Of a stretch of 64,000 bases of DNA, positions 1 to 10,420 are shown one piece after another. Each line of letters starts with the position of its first letter. The first letter of the stretch is position 1. Below the pieces are notes generated by a model, which ran no database searches, was not told where the DNA came from, and saw only the letters and a program-made list of their open reading frames with translations. The position numbers were made by a program, and so were the translations under genes. The stretch comes from Hordeum vulgare subsp. vulgare (Eukaryota; Streptophyta; Magnoliopsida; Poales; Poaceae). Location: contig NC_058518.1 in the NCBI RefSeq assembly GCF_904849725.1, positions 330,234,581 through 330,298,580 of the forward strand. The letters are read 5' to 3'.

Positions 1-79
1 ATCCACTTTAAAAGAGGAAAAAGAATACATAAAAACTGAAAAGATAAAAAGGGATTAAACAATATAATTGCACCAGTCT

Positions 80-1102
80 AGCTATAGAAGCGTCGAAGAC
101 GTGTCGCGTTTCAATGATTTGGTTCAAGATGATTGTCAGGAGCATTGCGGAGATGATACACCCATCCTAAGAGTACGTCATCAATTATGAAAGGGCCCTC
201 CCATTTGAGTGCAAGTTTATTTTTCTCTTCTCCGGGAGACATAGCACAAGTTCACCCACATTTTAAGTCTTCGCCCGAACTTCCCTGCTCTGGTAGCGTT
301 GGGCGTGCTGCTGATAGAAGGTGGAACATGCCAGAGGTATATCACGCTCTTCTTCTAGTGCGTCCAAATTATCCTGTCGATCCAACTCAGCTTATTTTTC
401 CTCGTACATGCGTACTCTAGGTGCATCATGGATGATATCAAAAGGGAGGACTGCTTCTGCTCCGTATACCATGAAGAATGGCGTATAACTCGTTGATCTG
501 TTTGGAGTGGTGCGTAAACCCCACAATACAACCTCTACCCAATGGCAATCAGATTCTTTCATAGATATATCTAAACATGGCTTGATTCCGCTCATGATGA
601 GAATATTAGCCCGTTCGACCTATCCATTTGTTTGCACGTGATACATGGAAGCATAGTCGAGCTTAATGCCCAAGTTTGAGCACTAGTCCTTAACTTCTTG
701 GGTAGGGAAATTGGATCCATTTTCTGTTATTATACTATGCGAAACGCCATAATGGTGAACCACATCTGATATAAAACCGATGACAGATCCAGACTGGGCA
801 GAAGTTACTGGTTTAGCTTCGATCCACTTAGTAAACTTATCGACCATAACCAGTAAATATTTCTTTTTCTTGGATCCCCCTTTAAGAGGTCCAACCATGT
901 CCAGTCCCTAGACCACGAACGTCCAAGTGATCGACATTGTCCGAAGAGCTGTTGTAGGCATGTGCCTTTGATTTACAAAAAGTTGATATCCAACGCAATG
1001 TTGGACGAGTGTATGAGCATTTGCTTGAGCTATTGGCCAAAAGAAGCCAGCCTGAAATGCTTTGCTCACTAGAGCTCTAGCCACTGCGTGGTGACCTCCC
1101 AT
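80..1102 (-). pseudogene. Gypsy integrase remnant
   Basis: The minus strand shows the zinc-binding region (GHHAVARALVSKAFQAGFFW, HCVGYQLF, with Tyr where the second Cys is expected), then a stop at 908-910 where family members have Trp, then DMVGPLKGG and VDKFTKWIEAKPV. The second catalytic Asp of the DDE core appears as Glu (ITENGSNF, codon 722-724). TPNRSTSYTPFFMVYGAEA (near 500-440) belongs to the end of the core, and RQDNLDALEEERD (near 360-320) to the C-terminal region. Integrase would insert the cDNA; this copy is inactive. Confidence 0.85.
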
Positions 1103-1446
1103 GCATGCATGTATTTCAATGAGAATTTGTTTACCTTTTTCTTCGGATATGCACCGTTGGAGGACTCCAGTAGTGCTTTTTCTATAGAGTTCTCCCTCAT
1201 GAACTTTATAAGAATTGGATCATCGAACTATCATCATTGCTTCTATTTGTTCATCGAGGAGTACCTGGTGGAGAAGATAGGCCAAGAAGGGTTCAGTCCA
1301 TGGCACGTTTACGACCATGATTTTGTGAGCTAAAAGTGTTTCCTCCAATGCAAAGCCACCGATGATCTGATCATCTGGTTCAAGTATAGGGGGAGCAACT
1401 TGTTCCTTTCCGACGGTCTCGATGTCCTCCTTTTCATCTTGGCATA

Positions 1447-1875
1447 TCACGGAAGGTTCGAACAGTCATTCAAGGAAGGTGTTTTTAGGGACGGGGTCGC
1501 GCTTGGCACCCATACGAGAAAGGACATACGCTGCCTGGTTGTTGTCTCTAGAGACATGGTGGAACTCAAGGCCTTCAAACTGAGCTGATACCTTGAGGAC
1601 GACGTTCCGATAAGGTGCCATCTTTGGATTTTTGGCATCGAATTCGCCATTGAATGGCAGATATAAAGGTTCAAATCCTCCCGCACCTCCAGCCTTTGTG
1701 TGCCCATCCAAGTTGCCATCCGTAAACCATGCAGCAAAGCCTCATACTCGGACACGTTATTGGAATCAGTCTACATGGTTTGTAATACGCACTGAATATT
1801 GTCGCCGGTGGGGGACGTAAGTATGACACCCTCCCCCAGGCTAGCAAGCACCTTGGAGCCGTCAAAATACATCGT
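1447..1875 (-). pseudogene. Second (archaeal-type) RNase H remnant
   Basis: Minus-strand translation gives YFDGSKVLASLGEGVIL, a stop, then NNVSEYEALLHGLRMAT, the D...E pattern of the extra RNase H that Tat-lineage Gypsy elements carry between RNase H and integrase. The DG and EYEAL residues fit the catalytic D and E. The open stretch at 1755-1447 then moves into a shifted frame. The position between the first RNase H and the integrase, plus these motifs, supports the call. Confidence 0.72.
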
Positions 1876-1916
1876 GCAACTATACTCTTTTGGGAGTTCA
1901 GCTTCCGTCCATTCGG

Positions 1917-2419
1917 CTAGAAAGTCTGCCAATACCCGAGATTTGATAGCTCAACTAGCCGGTACATGATTTCAAAGGGTAAGAGCTCTTTGGCCCACTT
2001 GGCTATGTGGCCCATGGCGTCCTTATTGTTGATTATATCATTCAAGGGTACTTCAGATGCTACCATGACCGAACACTCTGGGAAGTAGTGTCGGAGCTTG
2101 CGGGATGCCATAAAAACCATGTAAGCTATCTTTTGGTAGTGTGAATAGCAAATTTTGCACGGGGTAAGGACTTCGGACACATAGTAGACTGGTTTTTTTA
2201 TCCATAATTTGTGGCCAGTCGCGTCTTATTCGACCACGAGTACCGCGTTGACAACCTGGTTAGTGTCCGATATGTACAATAGCATTGGTTCTCCTGTTGT
2301 AGGTGCTATTAGTATTGGGTTGCTAGCTAGCAATGTTTTAATTTCATCCCGGGCTGATGTTGCTTCTTTGGTCCACACGAAGTTTTTGGTTCACTCCAGC
2401 AGTCGATAGAGCGGCATTG
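1917..2419 (-). pseudogene. Gypsy RNase H (first domain) remnant
   Basis: Minus-strand translation gives NFVWTKEATSARDEIKTLL, then LLYISDTNQVVNAVLVVE, a stop, and YYVSEVLTPCKICYSHYQK and LRHYFPECSVMVASEVPL. These are the RT-attached RNase H motifs of Ty3 elements. The stop near 2230 and one earlier stop break the frame. It follows directly after the reverse transcriptase, as usual. Confidence 0.75.
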
Positions 2420-3060
2420 CCTTTTCGCTGAGCCGAGAAATGAAATGGCTTAAAGCAACCACACAACCCGCCACTCTTTGTACATGTTTTAATCCCATTG
2501 GGATTGCCAGCTGGGATAAAACTCAGATTTTCCCGGATTGGCCTCTATTCCTCTATGGGAGACGATGAAATCGAGCAGTTTACCTGTGGGAATGCCGAAT
2601 ACACACTTCTCCGGATCGAGTCGTATGTCATATTTTCGGAGATTGTCAAAGGTTTGTCGGAGGTCGTCCACCAGCTGACTGGCGTGTTTGGTCTTGATGA
2701 GCACGTCATCCACGTATTCCTCGACTGTCTTGCTGATTTGTTTTTCTAGGCATGTCTGAATCATGCTTTGATATGTGGTGCCTCTGTTTTTTAACCGGAA
2801 GGGCATTGTGTTAAACAGAATGGTCCGTAGGGAGTGATGAAAGAAGTTGCAGCCTAATCGGATTCCTTCATCTTTATTTGATGGTATCCGAAGTAGGTGT
2901 CAAGGAAACATAGTGAGTCATATCTAGCGGTGGCATCAATGATTTGGTCTATGCAAGGTAAAGGGAATGGATCCTTAAGGCATGCTTTATTGAGATATTT
3001 GAAATCGATCGCATAGCCGCCATGATTTGTCCTTCTTTGGGACCACGACCAAGTTTGCCA
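2420..3060 (-). pseudogene. Gypsy reverse transcriptase remnant
   Basis: The minus strand from 2806 to 2489 encodes MPFRLKNRGTTYQSMI followed by the catalytic YVDD box (codons at 2705-2716) and PEKCVFGIPTGKLL, the palm and thumb of a Ty3-type reverse transcriptase. Upstream sequence to about 3060 gives degenerate palm motifs in other frames (YLNKACLKDPFPLP, CFLDTYFGYHQIKI). The YVDD residues are intact, but the domain is split by frameshifts. Confidence 0.85.
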
Positions 3061-3193
3061 ACCACTTAGGGTGTATGATGTCTCAAATGAATCCAGCTTC
3101 GAGCAATTTTGCTAGTTCGGTACCTTTTCTCGTAGGAATGTGCGCAATGCTTCATCGACCACAGGGTCGAGTTGTGGTCCGATGGACGTTGTT

Positions 3194-3875
3194 TTATTGG
3201 GGGTCTGTCGGGTGCACTTTAAATTTGACTATTTCATCAGCAGGCTTGAAGCACGTAGACTTGGTTCTCTTGCTCAGAGTTACATCAACCTTGTCGACTA
3301 CCGATCTTAGTTTGGTGAGTTCTTCAACCGCAAGGGCCTCCGAAAGTGCCTCGAGGGCGAGCGTTGTTGTTTTATTCTTAGCCCGTAGAGCCCTAGTTGG
3401 GTTGCTTGTGAGCGTAATGACACCGTTAGACCTATGCATTTTGAGTTTCACGTACCCATAATGTGGTATGGCCTAAAATTTGGTGATGGCCTCTCGTGCC
3501 CAAAAGAACGTGATAGCCACTTTTGAAGGGTACGATATGAAAGATGAGTTCTTTGGATGTGTAATTCTCATAGGTGCCAAATATTACATCAAGGGAGACT
3601 TGGCATGAGCATCGCGCTTCTCTTCCGGGGATAATTCCTCTTAAGGTTGTGTTGCTCCGTTTGACATGAGATCTGTCGAACCGCATTTTGTCCAAAGTAT
3701 CCTCATAAATGAGGTTTAAGCCACTGCCGCCATCCATTAGTACCATGTATAGTTTAAAACCATCTATAATGGGATTGAGGACTAGTGCGACACGTGTTTG
3801 GTTAGAACGTATTCCAGGCTGGTCTTCCTCCATGAAGGTTATAGGCGTGTTTGTCCAAGAATTTGTTGGTGCCAC
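3194..3875 (-). pseudogene. Gypsy retropepsin and linker remnant
   Basis: The minus strand from 3875 to 3432 reads through a retropepsin-like segment with MDGGSGLNLIY (near 3710-3740), where D-G-G-S is the aspartic protease active-site loop. The following part, in another frame (3451-3194), contains FKPADEIVKFKVHPTDP, a conserved linker before reverse transcriptase in this Gypsy clade. The two pieces overlap around 3432-3451 in different frames, so a frameshift lies there. The protease would cleave the Gag-Pol polyprotein; this copy cannot make a continuous product. Confidence 0.75.
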
Positions 3876-3899
3876 CAGGAATACATGGTCGGTTTCTCG

Positions 3900-5071
3900 A
3901 AGAGCTCTTTTACTATGATTATTTGAGGAGAAAGTCTTGTAAATTGTGAGTACATCGACACTGTTGTGTGGCAGTTTGGATGACCTCCCTTAAAGTGGCT
4001 AGGTCCCGAGGAGAGCCTCTCCGCTTTTGGACACATGCCTGGCGACCCAAAAAGCTCGAAGCATGTGAGTCGAGCCAGTGTTGGGTAATGCGGAATGTAT
4101 AGGACATGGGTTGTCTAGTAGTTTATCAAGTACGGTTTGGGATCAGTCAAGTGTTTTGTTCTTCTTCCCTGAGGGCCTGCAATCAATCAGCCATTGTTGT
4201 TGGGGTGCATGCTTCCTCCGAGCTTCTCTGGGACGCTCTGTATGGATTGATTCCACTTGCATTTGCTAAGATTGCCAGGTGCTTTCCATGGCTGAGTATT
4301 TACATATCGATGTGGAAAACTCTGTAAGGCTTTGTATACGACGTCGGGTGAGGGAATTTAGGATTCCCTCCTAGTGGCAGTTACGCCGAAATATGTCAAT
4401 AATATCCTGGCCGCTGCAGACCGTTATTTGGTTTATGTTCAGTAGAAATCTAGCCCTGAAGTGTTGGACTATTTCCCTTGGCTTTTGCCGCACATGGTGG
4501 AGGTCCTGTATGCTAAGATTTTGTGAGGTGCTTAGTTGGCACCTAGATTCGGAGGTGGGTGGGGAAAAATTGATATTTCAACCAAACACGTGTCTTTGCT
4601 ATCGCCAGTTGTATCCGATACCATTGAGGAGTTCAGAGCATGGACGACTGGTCGAACACGACTACATGTGCTCCAAATTGAGTTCGAGGCATAACTCACT
4701 TGCCGAATCGCCCGGAGAGTCCGGGTTACTAGATACCGAGATATATATGGTTCTGAGTTCTGGTGATTGGTAGGCAAGCCTACCGCTGATTCCTCAATGG
4801 TGGCAATCAAGTGCGTGATAAGTGGGAAGTGAATTTCCCTGTCATCGAGTCCGATCTCGATCTGGTCGTAGATCGACGGTTGGTCGTGGGATGCTCCCAT
4901 GGCCTGAATTTGACCATGCAGCTCGTCGAATTCCATGACACTCACGGTCTCCACGTCTTCGGAGTCCATGGGGCTCACCCAAGGTGCCATTGTCATAGGA
5001 ATATTTGGAGTCGTGCCGGAGCCACGTTCATCCAAAGATAATCTGCGTAAGGTACCTAGCTTGGGCCTCAA
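3900..5071 (-). pseudogene. Gypsy Gag remnant
   Basis: The minus strand from 5071 to 4532 is open for 179 codons, opening MRPKLGTLRRLSL. Downstream, in shifted frames, are Gag-like pieces: a stretch containing LHHVRQKPREIVQHFRARF near 4500-4440, which fits the retrotrans_gag core, and a stretch containing CPIHSALPNTGSTHMLRAFW near 4110-4040, which resembles the linker before the protease in this clade. Several stops and frameshifts separate them. Gag would form the virus-like particle. The domain call rests on remembered family patterns, and the boundaries are approximate. Confidence 0.6.
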
Positions 5072-5395
5072 CGTGAGAGCATGGTCGATAGTTGTTTCGA
5101 GAGCGAGATTTGCCCCCTACGATGTTGAGGCATCGAGGATAAAAGGGGTTGTCAGGATAAGTTCTCCCCGAGAATCAGCGACGAACTCTTAGTTCCCGAA
5201 CCTCATCTCCTGATGAGGGGCAAGGGTTCCGATCTGGTCTAATCAATCAGTTGGATTGGCATGCTACACAATGCCTCCGAACGCGAAGATGTTCCCAGGG
5301 GCGAAAATGTCCCCTGCATGAATGTCCTTGCGAGTGATGAGATGGGTCATTGATCCTTCGGTAGTTCCAGAGCGGGATCTCAATGAAAGCACCAA

Positions 5396-5866
5396 TGTCG
5401 GTGTCAAAACCGGCTGTTCTAGAGTAGGGGGTCCAAATTGTGGATCTTGGATCGATGGGTAACAAGGGACGAAGGAGACGATGTTTTACCCAAGTTAGGG
5501 CCCTCTTGATGGAGGTAAAACCCTACGTCCCGCTCTTGTTGTATTGATGAAGTAGTACATAGTACAGAGTTGATCTATCTCGAGATCAAATATTGTGCTC
5601 TAAAACCCTAATGTAATTTGCATAAGCCCCTTATGGACTACAACCCCCTGGTTTATATAGATACCAGGGGCGCTAGGGTTTACACAATAACTGTTACATC
5701 AATTAAAGGAATATGTGGATTAGCACGTTATTTGGGATTGCACGCCAAGTCTTCGGAGGAGTCCACCTTGGTCTTGGTATCTTCAATGACGGTCAAACAG
5801 CCTAGGACTTTGGCCCACAATAATAAATAAGTGGCCCGAAGACCCCCTTAATCCCAGACTCCCTCA
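5396..5866 (-). repeat. 5' LTR of the antisense Gypsy element
   Basis: On the minus strand the LTR starts TGAGGGAGTC (rc of GACTCCCTCA, ending at 5866) and ends GACACCGACA (TG on the plus strand at 5396), 471 bp in all. The next minus-strand bases, TTGGTGCTTTCATTGAG, occupy the primer-binding position, but I could not assign a tRNA. A TATATAAA box lies inside. The partner LTR is outside the window, so the ends rest on the TG...CA termini and on family memory. Confidence 0.8.
5652..5659 (-). promoter_or_regulatory. TATA box in the Gypsy 5' LTR
   Basis: The minus strand reads TATATAAA about 207 bp from the LTR 5' end, a normal position for the U3 promoter. Transcription would run into the element, towards position 1. 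Confidence 0.45.
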
Positions 5867-6105
5867 ACCACTGTGATTCCAATTATCAGAAACATGTCGC
5901 TGATTATAGGATGAAAAGCAGGTATGGAATATGAACTACAAGAAAAAAAAGGAGGTTATCTAGAGGTACAGTAATAAGAGAATCACTCTCTTTCAGAGTT
6001 GGATTTGCTCATCACATGTTGAAAAGTAAATAATTTTATGTTGTGTGGATGACTATTATAAGCTGAATGGTATGCCCTCTTGAAGTTTTCAATTACAACA
6101 TCTGA
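5867..6105. other. Flank with no recognisable feature
   Basis: Short AT-rich sequence between the Gypsy LTR and the possible exon at 6106. GAACTACAAGAAAA at 5933-5946 is close to a CACTA terminus, but no partner was found. The expected target duplication of the Gypsy element (ACCAC at 5867-5871) cannot be checked because its other end is outside the window. Confidence 0.3.
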
Positions 6106-6637
6106 ATGTTCATTTATACCATCGAAATTGAAAAAAGGACACAGGATCTCAAAGCAGACCTTCTCAAAATTAAGGATTACCAGGTAGATAAAGTGATTTG
6201 TTTTCATTGGAATTAATACCTAAAATAGTGAACATATTTTATTGAGAAAATAGAAAAATTTGGATAAATAAATACTAAAACGGTACAACGAAGTGAGTAA
6301 AATCAACTCACAAAATTAGAGTATCTGGACAGTCCGTACTCAATTGTTCTTTCTATGATGTGTTGCTTTAGAAGTTCTATGCTTACACCTTCAACCTGAA
6401 ATTTATCATGCAAAAAAATAGATGTTGTCTCACTATCCATGGTATAAAAGTTTTGGAATGTTTTTTTACTTCTGCTGCATATACAACGGTATGACATTAT
6501 ATATTATTCCGTAGGATGAACTGGAAGATTGGAAGGCAAAAACACTATACATGCTATTACTCAGTGAAGAGAATGAAGTACAAGTTAATGGCATGGGTCA
6601 AGAGATTAGAAAGATCTTAAACTATGATGAAGACTAA
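6106..6637 (+). other. Possible two-exon gene fragment
   Basis: Plus strand 6106-6183 is open (26 codons, ending KADLLKIKDYQ) and runs into CAG^GTAGAT, a plausible splice donor. 6515-6637 follows TTCCGTAG (a plausible acceptor) and is open for 40 codons, DELEDWKAKTLYMLLLSEEN onward, ending NYDED and a TAA stop. Both edges are phase 0 and the intron would be 330 bp (6184-6514). The charged, helical composition looks like a coiled-coil or linker segment. I do not recognise the protein. It could be the 3' end of a displaced host gene, a captured fragment, or chance. An in-frame stop at 6103-6105 limits the first exon. Confidence 0.3.
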
Positions 6638-6810
6638 AACATTGCATTAGCAAACAATTACCTAAAAACAAGGTGTTACACCTTCACCATAACTATTTTC
6701 CAAATGTAGCTCTCCATGCCTCTATTGTAAATGTGTAAACATGTGAGTGAAAACGTCTGGGATGACAGATGTGCATACTACGCAGTTCTCTATGTCTATG
6801 TACAACCGTG
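6638..6810. other. Unassigned spacer
   Basis: No recognisable feature. The sequence leads into the tandem repeat that starts near 6811. Confidence 0.3.
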
Positions 6811-7630
6811 TGTCTTTGACTGCTTAACACTGCCTTTGGGTGATTCACAAACATGCCTCTCGAGGCCTCAAACCCATGCCTCTGTACGCATCACGTTGTG
6901 CCTTTGGACGCTTCTCAACAGTGCATGTGCACGATTTGCAAAAATACCTTTGCAAGCATCACACCAATGCCTTTGGACGCTGCTCAACAGTGCCCCTGGG
7001 CGATTCAAAAACATGCCTCCGGAGGCCTCGAACCTATGCCTCTGCACACATGACATCCGTGCCTTTGGATGCTGCTCAATAGTGCCTCTGCATGATTCCC
7101 CATAATGCCTCTGCATGCATCACACTCGTGCCTTTGGACGCTGCTCAATAGTGCCTCTCGGCGATTGGAAAAATGCCTCTACAAGCATCACACCCGTGCC
7201 GCTACACGCATGATGTCCGTGCCTTTGGACGTTGCTCAACGGTTCCTCTAAATGATTTGCAAATTTGCCTCCGCACACATCACACCCATGCGTTTGGACG
7301 CTGCTCAACAATGCCTTTGGGCTATTCGTAAACATGCTTGTGCAAGCATCACACCCATGCCTTTACACGCGGCTCAACAGTGCGTCTGAGCAATTCGTAA
7401 AAATGCCTGTGCAAGCATCACATCCATCCCTTTGCACGCATGAAGTCCATTCCTTTGGACGCTGCTCAATAGTGTCGCTGCACGATTCACAAAAATGTAT
7501 CCACACACGTGCCTTTAGACACTGCTCAACAATGCCTCTAGACGGTTCGCGAACATGCCTCTGCAAGCATCACACCATTGCCTTTAGACGCTGCTCAACA
7601 CTGCCTCTCGCGATTCGCAAACATGCCTCT
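6811..7630. repeat. 23-bp x 3 (69-bp) tandem repeat, left block
   Basis: Tandem units of about 69 bp, each made of three related 23-bp subunits: A (GCCTTTGGACGCTGCTCAAC...), B (GCCTCTGCACGATTCGCAAA...) and C (GCCTCTGCAAGCATCACACC...). All three start GCCTNTG. The order A-B-C dominates, with occasional loss or doubling of a subunit and single-base indels. Because 69 is a multiple of 3, long open frames appear on both strands, but no start context, codon bias or known domain argues for coding. The solo LTR at 7631 splits this block from the one that resumes at 9343. The first units (6811-6880) are more diverged. Confidence 0.9.
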
Positions 7631-9342
7631 TGATGTCTACTACACAACCTTCTCCCTGTAGACGTTGTTGGGCCTCCAAGTGCAGAGGGTTGTAGGACAG
7701 TAGCAATTTCCCCTCAAGTGGGTGACCTAAGGTTTATCAATCCACGGGAGGCGTAGGATGAAGATGGTCTCTCTCAAGCAACCCTGCAACCAAATAACAA
7801 AGAGTCTCTTGTGTCCCCAACACACCTAATACAATGGTAAGTTGTATAGGTGCACTAGTTCGGCGAAGAGATGGTGATACAAGTGCAATATGGATGGTAG
7901 ATATAGGTTTTTGTAATCTGAAATTACAAAAACAGCAAGGTAACAAATGGTAAAAGTGAGCACGAACGGTATTGCAATGCGTGGAAACAAGGCCTAGGGT
8001 TCATACTTTCACTAGTGAAGTTCTCTCAACAAAGATAACATAATTGGATCATATAACTAGCCCTCAACATGCAACAAAGAGTCACTCCAAAGTCACTAAT
8101 AGCGGGGAACAAACGAAGAGATTATTGTCGGGTATGAAACCACCACAAAGTTATTCTTTCTGATTGATCTATTCAAGAGTCCGTAGTAAAATAACACGAA
8201 GCTATTCTTTCCGTTCTATCCATCATAGAGTCTGTACTAGAATAACACCTTAAGGTACATATCAACCAAGACCCTAATGTCACCTAGATACTCCATTGTC
8301 ACCTCAAGTATCCGTGGGTATGATTATACGATATGCATCACACAATCTCAGAATCATCTATTCAACCAACACATAGAACTTCAAAGAGTGCCCCAAAGTT
8401 TCTACCAGAGAGTCAAAACGTGTGCCAACCCCAGTGCATAGGTTCCCAATGTCACGAACCCACAAGTTGATCACCAAAAGATACATCAAGTACTCACATG
8501 AATCCACGTGTGCCAACCCATATGCATAGGTTCCCAATTGTCACAAACCCGCAAGTTGATCACAGCAGATAGACACGTGCAAGACATACATCAAGTGTTC
8601 TCAAAGACTCAATCCGATAAGGTAACTCCAAAGGGGAAACTCAATTCACTACAAGAAGGGAGAGGGGGAAGAACATCATAAGATCCAACTATAGTAGCAA
8701 AGCCCACGGTACATCGAGATCAAGACATATCAAGAACACGAGAGAGAGAGAGAGAGATCAAACACATAGCTACTTGTACATACCCTCCGCCCCGAGGGAG
8801 AACTACTCCATCCTCGTCATGGAGATCGCCGGGATGATGAAGATGGCCACCGGAGATGGATTCCCCCTCCGGTAGGGTGCCGAAACGGGCTCCAGATTGG
8901 TTTTTGGTGGCTACAGAGGCTTGCGGCGGCGGAACTCCCAATCTAGGTTTCTTTTTGGGGGTTTCTGAATTTATAGGAATTTATGGCGGTGGAATTACGT
9001 CGGTTGGGCCCACGAGGAGGTCAGAAGCCTGCCCTGCGCCACCTAGGGGGGTGGTGGCGGCGTCAGGGCTTGTGACTCCCTCGTGGCTCTTCTGGCCTTC
9101 TTCCAAAACTTCAGGGCTCTCTTTTGGTCCAAAAAAATCATCGTAAAGTTTCATTCCATTTGGACTCCGTCTAAAAATGGGCCAAAAACACGGAAAAAAC
9201 AGAAACTGGCACTTGGCACTGAGTTAATAGGTTAGTCCCAAAAAAGATATAAAATAGGATATTCATGCATATAAAACATCCAAAGTTGACAAGATAATAG
9301 CATGGAACCATCAAAAATTATATATATGTTGGAGACGTATCA
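7631..9342 (-). repeat. Solo Gypsy LTR (antisense) with TSD CCTCT
   Basis: A 1,712-bp unit that starts TGATGTCTACTAC and ends GGAGACGTATCA on the plus strand, flanked by the direct repeat CCTCT (7626-7630 and 9343-9347). On the minus strand it begins TGATACGTCTCC, the Sabrina-type LTR start. No internal region or second LTR is present, so it is best read as a solo LTR left by LTR-LTR recombination. It contains a (GA)n run near 8740-8757. It interrupts the 69-bp tandem array and is therefore younger than the array. Confidence 0.9.
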
Positions 9343-10045
9343 CCTCTCCATGATACACAAACATCCCTCTACAAGCATCACACCCGTGCCTTTTGGACGC
9401 TGCTCAACAGTGCCTCTGCATGATTCGCAAACATGCCTCTGCAAGCATCACACCCGTGCCATTAGACGCTGCTCAATATTGCCTCTGGATGATACCAAAC
9501 ATGTCATTGCACGATACGCAAACATCCCTCTACATGCATCACACCCATGCCTTTTGGATGTTGCTCAACGGTGCCACTACATGATTCGCAAAAATTCCTA
9601 TGCAAGCATCACACCCGTGCCTTTGGACAGTGCTCAACAGCCCCTCTAGGAGATATGCAAACATAACTCTACACAATACGCAAACATCCCTCTACACGCA
9701 TCACACCCGTGCATTTTGGACGGTGCTCAGCAGTGCCTCTGCACGATTCGCAAAAATGCCTCTGCATGCATCACACCCGTGCCTTTGGACGTTGCTCAAC
9801 GGTGCCTCTGGGCGATTCACAAACATGCCTATGCAAGCACTATGCATGTGCCTTTGGATGCTGCTCAAACAGTGCCTCTCGACGATTCGCAAATATGCCT
9901 CTACAAGCATTACACTCGTGCCTTTGGACGCTGCTAAAACAATGCCTCTTGACGATTCACAAACATGCCTCTCGAAGCATTACACCCGTGCCTTTGGTGC
10001 TGCTCAAACAATTCCTCTCAACGATTCGCAAACCTGTTTGACCAA
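9343..10045. repeat. 23-bp x 3 (69-bp) tandem repeat, right block
   Basis: Continuation of the array after the solo LTR, with about 30 subunits of 23 bp in A-B-C order (examples starting GCCTTTGGACGTTGCTCAAC, GCCTCTGGGCGATTCACAAA, GCCTATGCAAGCACTATGCA). Several A subunits are 24 bp. One B subunit is doubled near 9650-9690. The phase and unit type match the left block, which supports one original array of about 1.5 kb. Homogeneity is moderate, so the array is not freshly amplified. Confidence 0.9.
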
Positions 10046-10420
10046 TGCTTTGCATGATCAACATGCACTTTGACCTATTTTTCCCCTTCAAGATGTTTAT
10101 CAAAACTCAACGAGCCGAAGGCGAGCAAGAGCATCATGTCGTAGGCGACATGTGCTTGCGAAGCCAGACATAAATGCGTTGCACGACCAACACGCACTTC
10201 AACCTACGCCCCCCTTCAAGATGTTTATGAAAACTCAACGAGCCAAAGGCGAACAAGAGCATCACGTCGTAGGCGCCGTGTGCTTGCGAATCCAGACATG
10301 AATGCATTGCACGACCAACACACACTTCAACCTATGCCCTTCTTCAAGATTTTTATGGAAACTCAACAAGCCGAAGGCGAGCAAGATCATTGCACCGTAG
10401 GCGCGGTGTAATGTTATAGA
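10046..10420. repeat. Tandem triplet of a ~128-bp unit
   Basis: Three consecutive copies of a unit containing GACCAACACGCACTTCAACC, CAAGATGTTTATGAAAACTC, GAGCCGAAGGCGAGCAAGAG and GTAGGCGCCGTGTGCTTGCG. The GATCA/GACCA anchor falls at 10056, 10185 and 10313, giving spacings of 129 and 128 bp. The third copy diverges after GCACCGTAGGCGCGGTG. It abuts the 69-bp array but shares no obvious unit with it. No coding role is apparent. Confidence 0.85.

Larger units (their letters stand above)
1..5866 (-). mobile_element. Ty3/Gypsy retrotransposon, Tat-type, 3' end outside window
   Basis: An antisense LTR retrotransposon read from the 5' LTR (5396-5866) towards position 1. On the minus strand the domain order is Gag, retropepsin, reverse transcriptase, RNase H, a second RNase H, integrase. 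The second RNase H between the first and the integrase is the known hallmark of the Tat/Retand clade. Every domain carries stops or frameshifts, so the copy is dead. The integrase C-terminus ends near position 80, so the 3' untranslated part and the 3' LTR lie to the left of the window. The family name is not certain; the LTR end type (TGAGGGAGTC...GACACCGACA) is common in Triticeae. Confidence 0.88.

Noticed and set aside
5933..5946. GAACTACAAGAAAA resembling a CACTA transposon terminus
   Set aside because: Not an exact CACTA end, and no inverted partner or 3-bp target duplication was found.
8644..8660. CACTACAAGAAGGG as a CACTA terminus
   Set aside because: It lies inside the solo Gypsy LTR 7631-9342 and is part of that LTR family.
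8740..8757. (GA)n run as a regulatory element
   Set aside because: Simple repeat present in this LTR family; no independent evidence of function.
6811..10045. Regular short repeats as a CRISPR array
   Set aside because: Subunits are contiguous 23-mers with no unique spacers, in a plant-type genome with no cas genes.
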